A stretch of DNA of 64,000 nt, taken from positions 54,220,711 through 54,284,710 of the forward strand of contig OZ024889.1 of the NCBI GenBank assembly GCA_964017195.1. Reading direction: 5' to 3'. The DNA is from Siderastrea radians. Lineage: Eukaryota; Cnidaria; Anthozoa; Scleractinia; Rhizangiidae. The notes below the pieces were generated by a model, which was given only the letters and a program-made list of their open reading frames with translations, made no database searches and was not told the origin of the DNA. Position 1 is the first letter of the stretch; each line of letters starts with the position of its first letter. Positions 49,073 to 58,999 of the stretch are shown one piece after another. A program made the translations under genes and the position numbers.

Positions 49073-49150
49073 TGATTTTTTCAGGCTTTCTTTTCGCAAC
49101 TGCATAAGTTGCGTTAATAACTGCGAGGATCTTCTTTACATTTATTTTCT

Positions 49151-49310
49151 ATTTTCATCCAATATTTTGTATTTATTTAACATTTTATATTCGTTCAACA
49201 TTTTTTACTAATTGAATGTTTCACATTCATTCAGCATTTTATATTCATTCAACGTTTATCCATTAGATTCATTCAACATTTTTATATTAATTCAACAATT
49301 TCTGGTTTAT
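49151..49310. repeat. ATTCAACATTTTATA-type AT-rich minisatellite
   Basis: Degenerate repeats of TTCATTCAACATTTTATA occupy both outer flanks of the tRNA-like array (also 47390-47482). The array appears to have expanded inside one original minisatellite. Confidence 0.75.
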
Positions 49311-50244
49311 GCGTATTGTGTCCTACTGAATATATATTTCAATTCATCCGGTGAGCCATTGACCGTCCTTTGTCAGGGAAATCGAGAGGCCCCTGGTGTC
49401 GAGAACATAACGAGTTTAAGGTCTGCTCAAGCTCGGGAATTCTTAAACTACAAAACCAAAATACTGTTTTGAATCGCTTGGTGATGCCAAAACAATATCC
49501 AATACTCCCAGAGGCAGCGGGTGAATACCCTATGCAACCTCTTCCTAGAGATTCAAAAGACATAAGACCACACAGATATCAGTGATAACGTAACGTGCAA
49601 ACCAAGAATTCGCGGTATATATAACTGGGAATGACGTCGTTGGGGTCAAAAGCCAGGGGTTGGATTCATGGAGACATCCTCAGATAAGATGTGTCCCATG
49701 TATTGTTGGAAAACAAAAGCCTTGTCTTAGGACAGCTTTGTCAATCCTGCCCCTGGTTGATGTGTTCATTTACCAACTTCAAATTGTAGAGAGCAAATGT
49801 AATAGTACTAAACATTCCTCTTCTATTCAGCCATTGAATATAGCATAGTAAATTTGATTAGGTGACCTTATTTGGACAATCAGATTTTATCGAAATAAGC
49901 CAGTTCAGATGACAAAGCTGAAACTGAAAAAATGCTGGAGCTATATGCCCGGCAGCCGGAAAGAATCTTAAGTAGACTGAATGCCGGACACTCGAAAAAT
50001 GTTAATTATCAAAACCTGCTGGCAGGCAAGAGTGATGTTCACAGCCCAATTTATTGCCTACATCACGTCTCCATAAGAATCCTCCGTCCTATGTTGACCA
50101 CTGCCGTTTCAATGACGTCAATGTTACGCGCCCTAAAAAAAATGCAACATTGTGAAATTTCAAGGCGCGTTCTTATGTCACTCTCTGCATGAAGACAGGT
50201 GAAGTAGTACTGCAATCGAAACAGACTCCTACGGGACGATGTTT
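49311..50244. other. Non-coding stretch with distant locus-module copy
   Basis: No gene is recognised. Near 50105-50200 a weaker copy of the CRE-like module occurs (AATGACGTCAATGTTACGCG, then GAAATTTCAAGGCGCG and a shortened CACGTC block), which extends the duplicated locus beyond the tRNA-like array. Confidence 0.5.
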
Positions 50245-50248
50245 TTAA

Positions 50249-50907
50249 GGACGTTCGGGCTCATTGTTTGTGCGCATCCTTACTGCGCACGTAATACACG
50301 TCGCAATGTCATGCCACGTTAGCATCGCGCGCGCACGCGCTGAGTAAGAACTATAGACAAATACAATGGTGGTGGGTATTTTTATATCTATAAACGTTCT
50401 TAACTCTCTTAAATACACGGTGAACCCATATTTTTTTTCGGTAAATCACTTCCTTTACTGGTTATCTGCATTTTGTCCAAAAACAAAAAAATTCTGAAAG
50501 GGAGAAGTTTTAATTTGATTGCTATTTCTACTCAAATACGATCGAATTTTTCTACGAATGCAGGTATACATGACTTACAATTATCCTTCTGTGAGGCTAA
50601 TTTTACCTGAAGAAACGATATTACCTGCAAAAATGTACTAAATAGGCCTATTTGCGATGAAATCAATAAATAACCATTATCTAGAGCCCTCCACGTAACT
50701 TATATTATTCCTTGTAGCAAGAAAGCTGATTTCACCTTACATAACCAAAGCTTCTAAAAACACAACATTTCCGAAACGCTTTATCTCCGAAACGAGCACC
50801 GTGACCCACCAATATTTTTGCTTTTCTGACGAGAGTTGGTCATTATCTAACTGCAGCAAAAGTTTTGAAAAAATCTGAGCGTGGGAAGATTTTGGGCGCG
50901 AACGTCC
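50249..50907. mobile_element. TTAA-flanked MITE, 659 bp
   Basis: TTAA lies on both sides (50245-50248 and 50908-50911) with inverted ends GGACGTTCG/CGAACGTCC. It carries a CG-rich block of TGCGCGC type near 50310-50340 and no coding capacity. It is a different family from the element at 110-545 but shows the same target choice. Confidence 0.8.
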
Positions 50908-50911
50908 TTAA

Positions 50912-51839
50912 GTTCGCATTTCCGAGAAGTGGTTTGGTGACGTCTCATGATCATCTGGCTCCCAGGGAGTCTCCCTTCTAAAAGTAGTGACTTTGAGGAT
51001 TATCGGAGAATCTTTTAAGGCTCCTTTAAAAGGAAGAAGAGCCTTGTTGTTTGGGCGTGGCTCGAACAGGTAGAATTCATTTAGCTTCTTAAAAGTAGCA
51101 GTTCTTTCTGACAAGTAGTCCTTATAGTACCCCAACCTAAAACTTTGAGTTTATGGAGCTAGAAAGCACAATAATTCCGTAATACTGACTGGCTGTTCAA
51201 CCTTCTGACTCACATAGGAGTGGAGGACCGGGTACAATGCATGGACCTTTTTAGCTTTGCTTGTTGTTCCTGATTACCTATTCATTACTCATCGATTACT
51301 CATTGGTGTCATTGATTTCAACGATTACCTTGGTATGCCTGGAGTAATGCAGATAGCTATTTCTACGCAGAGGTTTCCCTCGCTTCCTTTTTCCCTCTGC
51401 CCTCGCTTCTAAAGACGTGGCAAAATGACTGCCATCGTAACTAAAACCAGCGCAATACGCCATTTTTATGATCATACTTTACTCCCGGGTTCACTTAACA
51501 ACAGGACTTGTTAATTCTTGTCTATACGCTATAACATCAACTGTATCCTTACCCATGAGAGCCAGTCTCGCTACGGACAACATGCTTTCCTTAGCACCTA
51601 AAGATGTAACATGCTTCAAATTTTCGGTGTCTGTTGGAGCATTTGTCTTCCCTTTTGCTCGTGTCGATGATTTTCACCGGGATTTACCCCCAATTTTACC
51701 GTGGTTTTCGGTATCTTTATCACATCTGGTCGGCATTTCAAAAAATATGCATAACATCAGTTTACCGATAATTGTTACATGCCGGATACGGATTGAAATA
51801 CGGTTCAAAAACATTAATAATTCATAAGCCCATTAACCT
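50912..51839. other. Non-coding stretch, no gene seen
   Basis: Open frames up to 119 codons exist but lack splice context, recognisable domains or codon regularity. Confidence 0.4.
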
Positions 51840-51844
51840 ATCAA

Positions 51845-52015
51845 ATGATCGATAATACGTCACGTGCATTGACTTTATATTGATAAAAATCTTCTTCCTT
51901 ATTAGAGGGGCGGTAAGGGGGGGTCCTGTGCACGGTTCACGGCTATTAAAAACGACAAATAACGGTTCACGGAAATTAATGCTCCACTTTCACGATTCAC
52001 GGAAAATAACACTGT
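51845..52015. repeat. Left inverted end of the SAP/NHL element
   Basis: Contains CACGTGCATTGACTTTATAT at 51861-51880, a GAGGGGCGGTAAGGGGGG stretch near 51906, and three CACGGTTCACGG or CACGATTCACGG motifs at 51930-52007. Confidence 0.6.
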
Positions 52016-52642
52016 AACCAAGGAGGATTTCAGCTGTGAAGCCCTTCACTTGTCTATCTGTTTTATTCTTTACTCTTAGAATTGATGAGTACAGTGTATG
52101 TTATCTTTTGGGAGCTATTTTTTCTTGTGCCTGACAATAGTGATGAATTTCAGCTGGTGAAAATTGCGCGTATAGACTCATTTGCATTGATCGGACATTT
52201 CTATATTAACATCCGGTCAGACGACGGTGTTTTCTCTCCCAGGACTGACGAGAGATGTAGGGGAAAGGCCTGATCGCAGGCTAGTTTTTTCGCTCAAGTT
52301 GTTACGACTTCGAGAGGAAAGTCATCGTTTCCTCATGGATACACTCTAGATCTACAACTGGAAGTTCTCTACCAGACTCAGTGCAGCTAGTGTGGATGTA
52401 GGATTTAAAAAGTGGTTCGAAGACCGAAAGCTTCCTTTTTTAATTATTTTAATTAGCGAATGCTTTTATGAGGCTTATCATTTTTAGAATATGTTATTAG
52501 ACTCGATGATATACTTTTTAACCCCCACAAATGCTGTAAGTGAAGGTGAAGGTAGTGAAAGTAAATCGATGAAGAATAGTACTTAACGTCAACGTCATTT
52601 GGCCTTCCCTTGTCTCTTACCTTAAACTGGTCTAACGAAAAC

Positions 52643-54489
52643 TCAGAAGAACTTGGATGTGACTTTTACCATTCTTCCGCTACGAGTAGTAACTGCTCGA
52701 AGAAAAGTCATTTCGTCCTCGTTGTCTACTTGATCTTCAATGTCTGAATCTGTGTCATATTCTGATTCCTGTTCACAATCCCCTGTATCTCTGCTACCTT
52801 CTCTTGACATTTCTGCCGCATCCTCTTGTTGTTCGCTCTGATAAACATCTACAGGAGCTTCCGAAGGTCTTGTCTGGAATGTCACTTTCTCGTTTTACGC
52901 AACAGAAGTAGCATACATGTTTAATGGCAGTGTGCCTGCTTTAAACATCATCGTTTCCTGACGCACGGTGCATTGTCTGACGGCCTTGCCGTAGTTTTCT
53001 ACACTCCCTCATCAATTCTTTGTCGCAGCTGTTCAGCTTCCGTATGGGCTTTAGGTGGTTCATTTTTGAAAGAGCATTCAGTGGTGTCATTTGAGGAATT
53101 ACAGGGTAGTACGACTTCTCGTGGGTAAAGTAGTAAGCAGCCCACCGTACAACTCGTTTGATGCTTTCATAGACAGTATTTGCCAAATTTCGAGCATACT
53201 GTAAGCAAGTGGGAAATTGATCCTTAAAATGACCCATAGCGTGGAGGTTTCCATTTGGACAGTAAGGCAAGTGTGAAGATCTACTTCGTAACTTGTGTTG
53301 AGCTCTTTTAACAGCTCTGCGAGATCTTGAAGACCTTTAAGTATCATGCTAACGGACGATTGCGTTTGACTTGATATAGTCCCCTTCACTCCCATGGGTT
53401 TGCATGGTTTGTCAAAGGTAGAAATCACTTCATCTGTTGATCTCTTCAAGTAGCTATCCAGGACTTTCAGGAGCTCTACAGCGTCAGCCAATGAAATTTT
53501 TGCCACCACCTGATGTTTTTGGTGAACGGAGAAGGCTTTGTACAACATCCCCAAATGTTTCAAGAATTCTGCAGTGCCTTTTATTGAGGTGATTAACTTG
53601 ACAGAGCCCGTTTGCGCGTCGGTTACAAATATGTTCCTATCGAGCTTAACACAGATGCCCATAGGTTGAGAAAATGAGGCATCTTTGGCTCTTCCATTGC
53701 AGTTTCCTTCCATTCCACTGCCAGCAATAACGGTCACCTCTTCACCAGGGATTTTTGCTTTGATCTGGCGACCTTCTGTGTCAGCATGAACAATTCCATT
53801 TCTGTAAGCTGCAACGTGGGAACTTTCTACGCAGTGTGCACTTCCATTCTTGACAACCATTTCAACGGTAAGATCAGACATCTTTATAGCAACCACACCT
53901 CCAGGTTCCCCTTTTTGTGAAAGATACAGCACATTTGAGCTCACGCACATGGAAATCACTTCTTTGCAGCCGTTAGGATACTTCGAGAAAAAGGTAACAT
54001 TTCCCTCGACTGCCACTCCATTCAGCTCCAAAGTGATGGTGTAAATGGTTCCTTCCACATCACTGGCACATACAAGAATGGAGTCACTCGCCTTTGCAAT
54101 ACAAGATGGTTCGATGTTTTGAGAAAAGTGCACTTTAGCCAAGTCAACGTTTCGGTCAATATACGATTTCTCTAAGTTCTTCAAAAGCGTACTCAGTCTC
54201 TTTTGCAGCACTTCCACTGTGCCTTCGATAGACCGTCCTCTTTGCTGTAGCTCACTGACAAGTCCCTCTTTCTTCAGCTTCTTGACTTGAAGTTTAGGAG
54301 TGGCAGCTATGGAAACTATCTGAATCCCTGATGTAGGTTTACATACATAAGCAATACCGCCCATGTATAACACTGACTTGGCACCTAAAAACTCTCCAAG
54401 ATACTTAACCTCTGCGGGAACGTGGAGTCTGTCTTGGAAGCATATTTCTTGAGTCCAGTTACGAACTCTAACGCCTTCATCAAGTGTTA
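52643..54489 (-). pseudogene. Exon 3 of SAP/NHL gene, frameshifted
   Basis: The exon opens at acceptor CCTAG in the correct phase after exon 2. Early on there is a SAP-like helix pair (LKKEGLVSELQQRGRSIEGT ... LQKRL, near 54270-54190), a motif that binds DNA in other proteins. Next comes an NHL-like region (VTVIAGSGMEGNCNGRAKDA, then SFSQPMGICV.LDRNIFVTDAQTGSVKLIT, 53750-53600). Helical stretches and an HFKDQFPTCLQYARNL block (53240 onward) follow. The C-terminal part (52885-52643) is acidic and ends TTRSGRMVKVTSKFF. The frame breaks near 53268 and near 52942, and an in-frame TAA lies near 52889. Without these the whole gene would give roughly 800 residues. It is broken in this copy. Confidence 0.7.
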
Positions 54490-54681
54490 CTAGGCCCAGG
54501 ATCTATCCGCGAGTTTCGGAATTATAACGACCAGTTGCAAATGACACCATTTTGCGTACATTTATTGTATTTTCAGGATTTTATTCGTAGCACAAGTCAA
54601 GTGCGAGCCATTAGTCCAGTCGAGCCAAGTCATGTTTTCAGAACTCCCCAGATGGATACCAAGTATCAATCAAGCAAATAC

Positions 54682-54948
54682 CTTGATTAAGTTCTACCAA
54701 ATGCTTAATTTGCCTTTCATTCCTTTCCACATTTTCACCCATCTTTAGTCGCTTTACAAGGTGTTCGTCCTCCACTTTTGTTGCTGATCTCATTCTTTCA
54801 CCACCCGGCTTCCTTTGATTGTTTTGATGACCGCCATGATTCTTTCCGTGTTTGGTCTGGCTCGCTGGGGCTATTTCTTTGCCAGCTACTGTTACCTTTA
54901 TAACGGGGGGATCTTTTGCGAAAACAATTTCTCTCCTCAGGACATTGA
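54682..54948 (-). CDS. Exon 2 of SAP/NHL gene
   Basis: Acceptor ATCTTTTGTAG and donor GTATTT bound 267 bases with phases that match both neighbours (a G from exon 1 gives valine; a G passes to exon 3, again valine). The peptide has IVFAKDPPVIKVTVAGKEIA and then a very hydrophilic, Asn/Gln/His-rich linker (KHGKNHGGHQNNQRKPGGER) and a charged helix. It has no disruption. Confidence 0.65.
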
Positions 54949-55431
54949 CTACAAAAGATCAAACCAGACTAAAATTAATTAAAATATATATACACGGAAA
55001 ACCCTATTACTCATTCATAGGACTACGTATAAAAGAAACCATGTTTCTAGGAGAGATATAGAGGATCTGCGATGTTAAAATTCCCATGGTCTCTCCTTAT
55101 AATTGTGACTTGCCATCGGATGAAAATGTCGAAGATGTATGGTCTTTCGCTTTGCGTTACGCAAATCAGGTTGTGTTACATCCGGCTGGAATAGCTGTGT
55201 GGATGTCTGTAAACAGCTGTATACAGCCAGAACATCTGCCATGAAGCGTTTAAATCTTTTTCAAAAAGTTTCAGTTTTGGGAGAATAAGAGACCCAGGCA
55301 TATAACATTTTCGTAATGGGGAATTGAACGAAATCCCGTCACAAACCAAAAAAGGATGTAGGCTGCTTTGACCTTAGCGTCTTTCAGTGACCATTCACAA
55401 ACACGTGCGAATATTAAAAATAACTGCTCAC

Positions 55432-55779
55432 CTTGTAATGCTGTTGTCGACGGTGACTTTAAAAAAAGAGGCCTCTCTTCGTCCCACTGTGCCTGTGTGT
55501 TTATAGCATACGCTTTGCTGCCCTCTGCGGACTTTACTAACCGGCAGGGTTTTAATTCAATACAGGATCCAAGACCACGCTTTTCCGATTCAGCTTTCAA
55601 ACCAGCATATACTCTATAATGTGCCGCCTTAAAGCTTCTACAGAAGAATGCGTACTGGTGATCGGAATACGGATTCTTTCCTTCCCTCCAAGAAAAGCCA
55701 GAGTTCCAACAGATTTGGGGTCCACATAATAAACTACTCCCTCTAATAACATTTGTTCACTGTCTGTATTGTCGGCCAT
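55432..55779 (-). pseudogene. Exon 1 of SAP/NHL gene, with 2-base insertion
   Basis: The start chosen is the ATG at 55779 (context ACAATGGCC); an in-frame ATG at 55791 is weaker. The donor is GTGAGC after TTACAAG. The exon encodes MADNTDSEQMLLEGVVYYVD, a GTLAFLGGKERIRIP stretch and, in another frame, LKAESEKRGLGSCIELKPCR. The switch occurs at TATATGC near 55615: removing two bases restores both the reading frame and the exit phase needed by exon 2 (346 bases instead of 348). The indel lies in a TA dinucleotide run, consistent with slippage decay, although a sequencing error is possible. Confidence 0.62.
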
Positions 55780-55791
55780 TGTAGCTGGCAT

Positions 55792-56349
55792 ACCTGGACT
55801 GACCCTGACGGCAGTACAAAGGTCACAAATGTCATGCGGAGACTAAGGTCTGCCCAAGGTCATTGGCGTCATCAGAGATTGTTTTAAAATTGAGCTTAAT
55901 TATCACGCGGTCTTCAAAGGATTCAAATAACAAAGCAGAATCCTGCCATTTGAAACTTTAAAACAGGTTAAAAAAAACTCCTGTGAGGATCCAAGAAGGC
56001 CCAAGAACGTTACCACCCATGTAAACATTTGTTGTAAAATTTCTTGCTTGCCTGCCTCTTCTAGGATTTTCGAACATCTAAAATATGGCATTATTGCCCA
56101 TTTTTTAACGGATTTCTACCCTTAAAAGGTCACCTAGAATTTTCGGGAGCCTTTTTCTGGCTAAAATTTTCGAAAAGGTAAGTTTTGATCCCTATAATTT
56201 TCGGATCACTAGACTTTCAGCTAAGAAATCCGAACAGATGAAAAGTTTTTAGGGGATAAAAATACGCCTATATCTACCATTTAAATACTAAAATACGTTC
56301 AATAATGCTAAGTTAAGTGGTTTTGAACTATATTCTCGTTGGGTGCCCC
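55792..56349. promoter_or_regulatory. Upstream region of the SAP/NHL gene
   Basis: The minus-strand gene's promoter should lie here. A run of ATTTTCGGGAGCCTTTTTCTGGCTAAAATTTTCG-type sequence (about 56135-56175) and repeated TTTTCGGA blocks are visible, which look like repetitive, element-internal sequence. No clear TATA box is seen. Confidence 0.35.
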
Positions 56350-56610
56350 TGATGTAATCCATTTTCACGAGAAATATTTCAATCATAATCACGAATATCG
56401 GATAATATTTTTTATGTTTCACGTATCACGACAAGCACAACATTCACAGTTCACGTGTTATAATTTCACACTTTCACAGATCACGGAATTTAAAACCGCT
56501 TGATCACGTATCACGCAAAACCCCCTTTCATCCCCTCTTATTAGTAAGCGGTGTTTTGTCAGATATAAAGTCACTGCACGTGATTTATGAATATTAATTA
56601 TCAACACATC
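56350..56610. repeat. Right inverted end of the SAP/NHL element
   Basis: Contains at least six TCACG motifs between 56365 and 56515, then CCCCCTTTCATCCCCTC and ATATAAAGTCACTGCACGTG (56563-56582), the inverse of the left end with a few mismatches. Confidence 0.6.
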
Positions 56611-56671
56611 AACTGAAACAGCAAATAGAAGGTGAATATTTAATGTTCTTTAATTTACACACACAGTAAAT

Positions 56672-56992
56672 TTACTTTTGTACAAAATTAATAGTACAGT
56701 TGTTAAATACAGATTCAGAAAAATTCTGTATTACATTACTACCGTAATCTGGTAAAGGCATATTGGACAATACATCATCTGAAATTTCGAAATTTAGATC
56801 ATCTGGCAGAAGCTACTCCATGTCGTTTCCCATAACCTCTGCGTTTGACGCTTTGCCCGTAGTCTCCAAATTTTCAGGGGGGCCTAAAATATTACTAACC
56901 TGGTGCTGTTGCGCAAAACTTGATTTTTCATATTTAAACAAGGTATTTGATCGATGAGCTGTTCTCCGAATAGCCCTGGAAGAGGACGCCAT
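56672..56992 (-). pseudogene. Small acidic protein ORF with one in-frame stop
   Basis: Read from ATG at 56992 to TAA at 56672 the frame is 107 codons with a single TAG after MGNDME (about 56813). The N terminus is basic (MASSSRAIRRTAHRSN) and the C-terminal half acidic (LLPDDLNFEISDDVLSNMPL). A weak ATTAAA lies after the stop. Because reading continues in frame for 47 more codons, one point mutation is the likely break. The gene sits just outside the right end of the SAP/NHL element and might belong to it if the element is longer. It is not recognised. Confidence 0.45.
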
Positions 56993-57079
56993 GTCCTCTT
57001 CGTTCAGTTCAAAACACGTGTGAGATTTGATTTTCTTGCATACTAATTTTCGACGTACTATTTTTTTCGTATGCTAATT

Positions 57080-57318
57080 TCGGCAAGAACGTCATGCTAG
57101 CCCACATATAAGGCACTAATAACATTACAATCCTATATGAATATATAAACCAACTGATTAACGCACCTACCTCCACTAACACACACTTTCCCTCACTTGT
57201 ACTCACTTTCCTTCATTTGTACTCACTTTCCTTCATTTGTACTCACTTCCCTTCACTTGTACTCACTTACCTTCACATTAGTGCCTTATATGTGGGCTAG
57301 CATGACGTTCTTGCCCTA
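57080..57318. repeat. Hairpin with 22-bp minisatellite in the loop
   Basis: The left arm 57080-57119 and right arm 57279-57318 are inverse copies around CATGCTAGCCCACATATAAG. The loop contains four to five copies of a 22-base unit, CACTTTCCTTCATTTGTACT (57190-57275). A third, direct copy of the arm follows at 57312-57350 (TATATGTGGGCTACCATGAC). Confidence 0.85.
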
Positions 57319-57443
57319 TATGTGGGCTACCATGACGTTCTGGCCCTAATTTCCAACGTCCACAAAAGCATCGATGTTATGAACTCTATTGGGACACTCT
57401 TATCTAGGAATGTCTTTGAAGCCGTTCAACAAACTCGCAGTTC

Positions 57444-57492
57444 GTGCTTTATCAAGTCTAAAACGCCTCGTGTTTTAAACTTGATAAAGCAC
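57444..57492. repeat. 21-bp inverted repeat
   Basis: GTGCTTTATCAAGTCTAAAAC is followed by a 7-base spacer and GTTTTAAACTTGATAAAGCAC, complementary except for one position. Confidence 0.9.
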
Positions 57493-57940
57493 TCCTGCTC
57501 GTTTATTAAACATTACATAATTCCTCGTAAATGATGGCACCTATGGGCCACCGTATGAAACGATAATAAGGCTTTTAATAACTTTGATGATGATTTTTTT
57601 CTCAAGTCCGAGAGCAGTGTGAGTGTTGGAAGAAAATAAAGTGTTCTCCGCCACGCGTCGCGTTACCTGTCAAAGTTCTATTGTTAGAGAAAGCTGATCC
57701 CTCTCTGGCATCGATCAAAATGTAACACTGGACATTTAGGTCTCATCATTTCAATCACCGACAAGATGCCGCAAGAAATGTATTTTTCCTTTTTTCTGGA
57801 AAGGAAAAATTTGGCGATATATGCGTACGTTGTTAACTCTAAACCACTCAACCAAATCGGCTGAAATTTGGCCAGTTTTATTCCAGATATTTTTTCTACA
57901 AAACCGTTTCTGCGAATTTTAATCTACCTTTTTGTTTTAG

Positions 57941-58032
57941 GGTTACTCCGGACCTTCGCGGGTCCGTATGGCGCGCATACGAATTTTTTCCCGGAGGACA
58001 CGGGAGGACACCCGCAAAGGTCAGGAGTAACC
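57941..58032. repeat. Inverted repeat with inner palindrome
   Basis: GGTTACTCCGGACCTTCGCG at 57941 pairs with the inverse at 58010-58032 with a few mismatches. The loop contains CGTATGGCGCGCATACG, itself palindromic. Confidence 0.8.
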
Positions 58033-58263
58033 TTAAAGGTACAGCTTTTTTCCACACGAAATGCTAATTTATTTGTCTTCTCCGACTTCATCTGCTAATA
58101 AAAGAAGAGCACTTGCCAAAAATCTGAGACACGGTTTTTTTAACCGAAACGGTCAAGAAGCGAATGCAGTGTTAATCGAGTTTCTTTTTTTTTCTGGGGG
58201 GAGTGGAGACTAATTTATGAAGACACGTACTTTTGGGAAAAAAGCTTCCCATTTTCCAAACCT

Positions 58264-58533
58264 AGCAGTCCCTTTCTGGATAATCGAGAGGGCGCGCGAG
58301 ATAGTCGAGAGCGCGAGCTTTCAACAGCGCGGCGAGATTGGAGCGAGGAGAAAAAAAACGAGAAGAGACTGAGAGAGAGGCGCTGGCCCCCATCCGCACG
58401 TTCGCTCCAGGTTTCGACTTTTTCGCTCGACTATCCGGAAAGGGACTGATAGCAGTCTCGCCGCGCTGTTGATAGCTCGCGCTCAAGGCTATCTCACGCG
58501 CCCTCTCGACTATTCAGAAAGGGACTGCTAGCA
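58264..58533. mobile_element. Fold-back MITE
   Basis: The arms (58264-58337 and about 58455-58533) share AGCAGTCCCTTTC, CGAGAGGGCGCGCGAGATAG and CAACAGCGCGGCGAG with their inverses. An additional partial arm copy (ACTATCCGGAAAGGGACTG) occurs at about 58429-58448. There is no coding potential. Confidence 0.8.
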
Positions 58534-58737
58534 GTCTATTAAGATAACAACTGTGTAAACTAGCTGGTCTGTGGTAAGGCAGTACCAAGGAAAGCTAAGC
58601 GCACTGACCACTTTAATCATCAATTTACATTTTTTAACTTAATTATTAGGTTGCCAAAATGTATAGCTTATAGGGTTTTTCATAAAAATAACAAAAGCTA
58701 GTTAATTGAGGTCGGTACGACGATACTGCGACGTTTG

Positions 58738-58777
58738 AATAGAATAGAATAGAATAGAATAGAATAGAATAGAATAA
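58738..58777. repeat. (GAATA)n microsatellite
   Basis: About eight uninterrupted copies of the pentanucleotide GAATA. Confidence 0.95.
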
Positions 58778-58972
58778 TTAACGTGTCTAAAGTGTCTAGC
58801 AGGGGGAAATCCCCCTGCTAATAGGGGACACCTAACTAACAGTTAAAGGTAACTGTAAGATAACTATAATAACAATGAAAAATATAAAATTCGGGCCTAA
58901 CGGTCGTTATTTATGATTTAATTATTCAACAGAAGTCAAGCACTTAAAGGTACGATGAACACCCGAGCACTA

Positions 58973-58988
58973 CCCCCCCCCCCCCCCC
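58973..58988. repeat. Poly-C run of 16
   Basis: Sixteen consecutive C bases; such runs are length-unstable and error-prone in sequencing. Confidence 0.95.
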
Positions 58989-58999
58989 ACATCTCCCGA

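Larger units (their letters stand above)
47483..49150. repeat. Inverted array of 247-bp tRNA-like units
   Basis: Four full units run in one orientation (tRNA-like part on the minus strand) with a 247-base period, followed by a truncated fifth. The array then turns at 48604-48625 and runs on in the opposite orientation through two more tRNA-like copies to 49150. The copies are almost identical; one visible difference is GATCATT for GGTCATT near 48181. Both outer flanks are an ATTCAACATTTT-type AT-rich minisatellite. Near-identity means very recent amplification, gene conversion, or an assembly artefact. Confidence 0.92.
51845..56610 (-). mobile_element. Candidate mobile element carrying the SAP/NHL gene
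   Basis: The left end (about 51845-52015) and the right end in reverse complement (about 56610-56350) align imperfectly over more than 90 bases. They share CACGTGCA.TGACTTTATAT, then a TTA..AGAGGGG segment, a G run, and then dense TTCACGG or ATCACG motifs. The SAP/NHL gene, its introns and its promoter lie between. Subterminal short repeats are typical of transposase-binding regions. Exact termini and target duplication could not be fixed, and no catalytic domain is recognised, so the mobile status is an inference. Confidence 0.5.

Noticed and set aside
47483..49150. CRISPR-like regular repeats
   Set aside because: Units are 247 bp, identical throughout with no unique spacers, and the context is eukaryotic.
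47487..49211. Repeated 61- to 68-codon frames starting MLAQLVRALHRYRRGQGSSP in every array unit
   Set aside because: They read through the tRNA-like sequence itself and exist only because the repeat is copied. The start is not an ATG in context and there is no selection pattern.
51468..51827. 119-codon plus-strand frame
   Set aside because: No domain, splice context or paralogue; composition is like its surroundings.
53850..54044. 64-codon plus-strand frame inside the SAP/NHL exon
   Set aside because: It is antisense to the well-supported minus-strand coding exon and explained by it.
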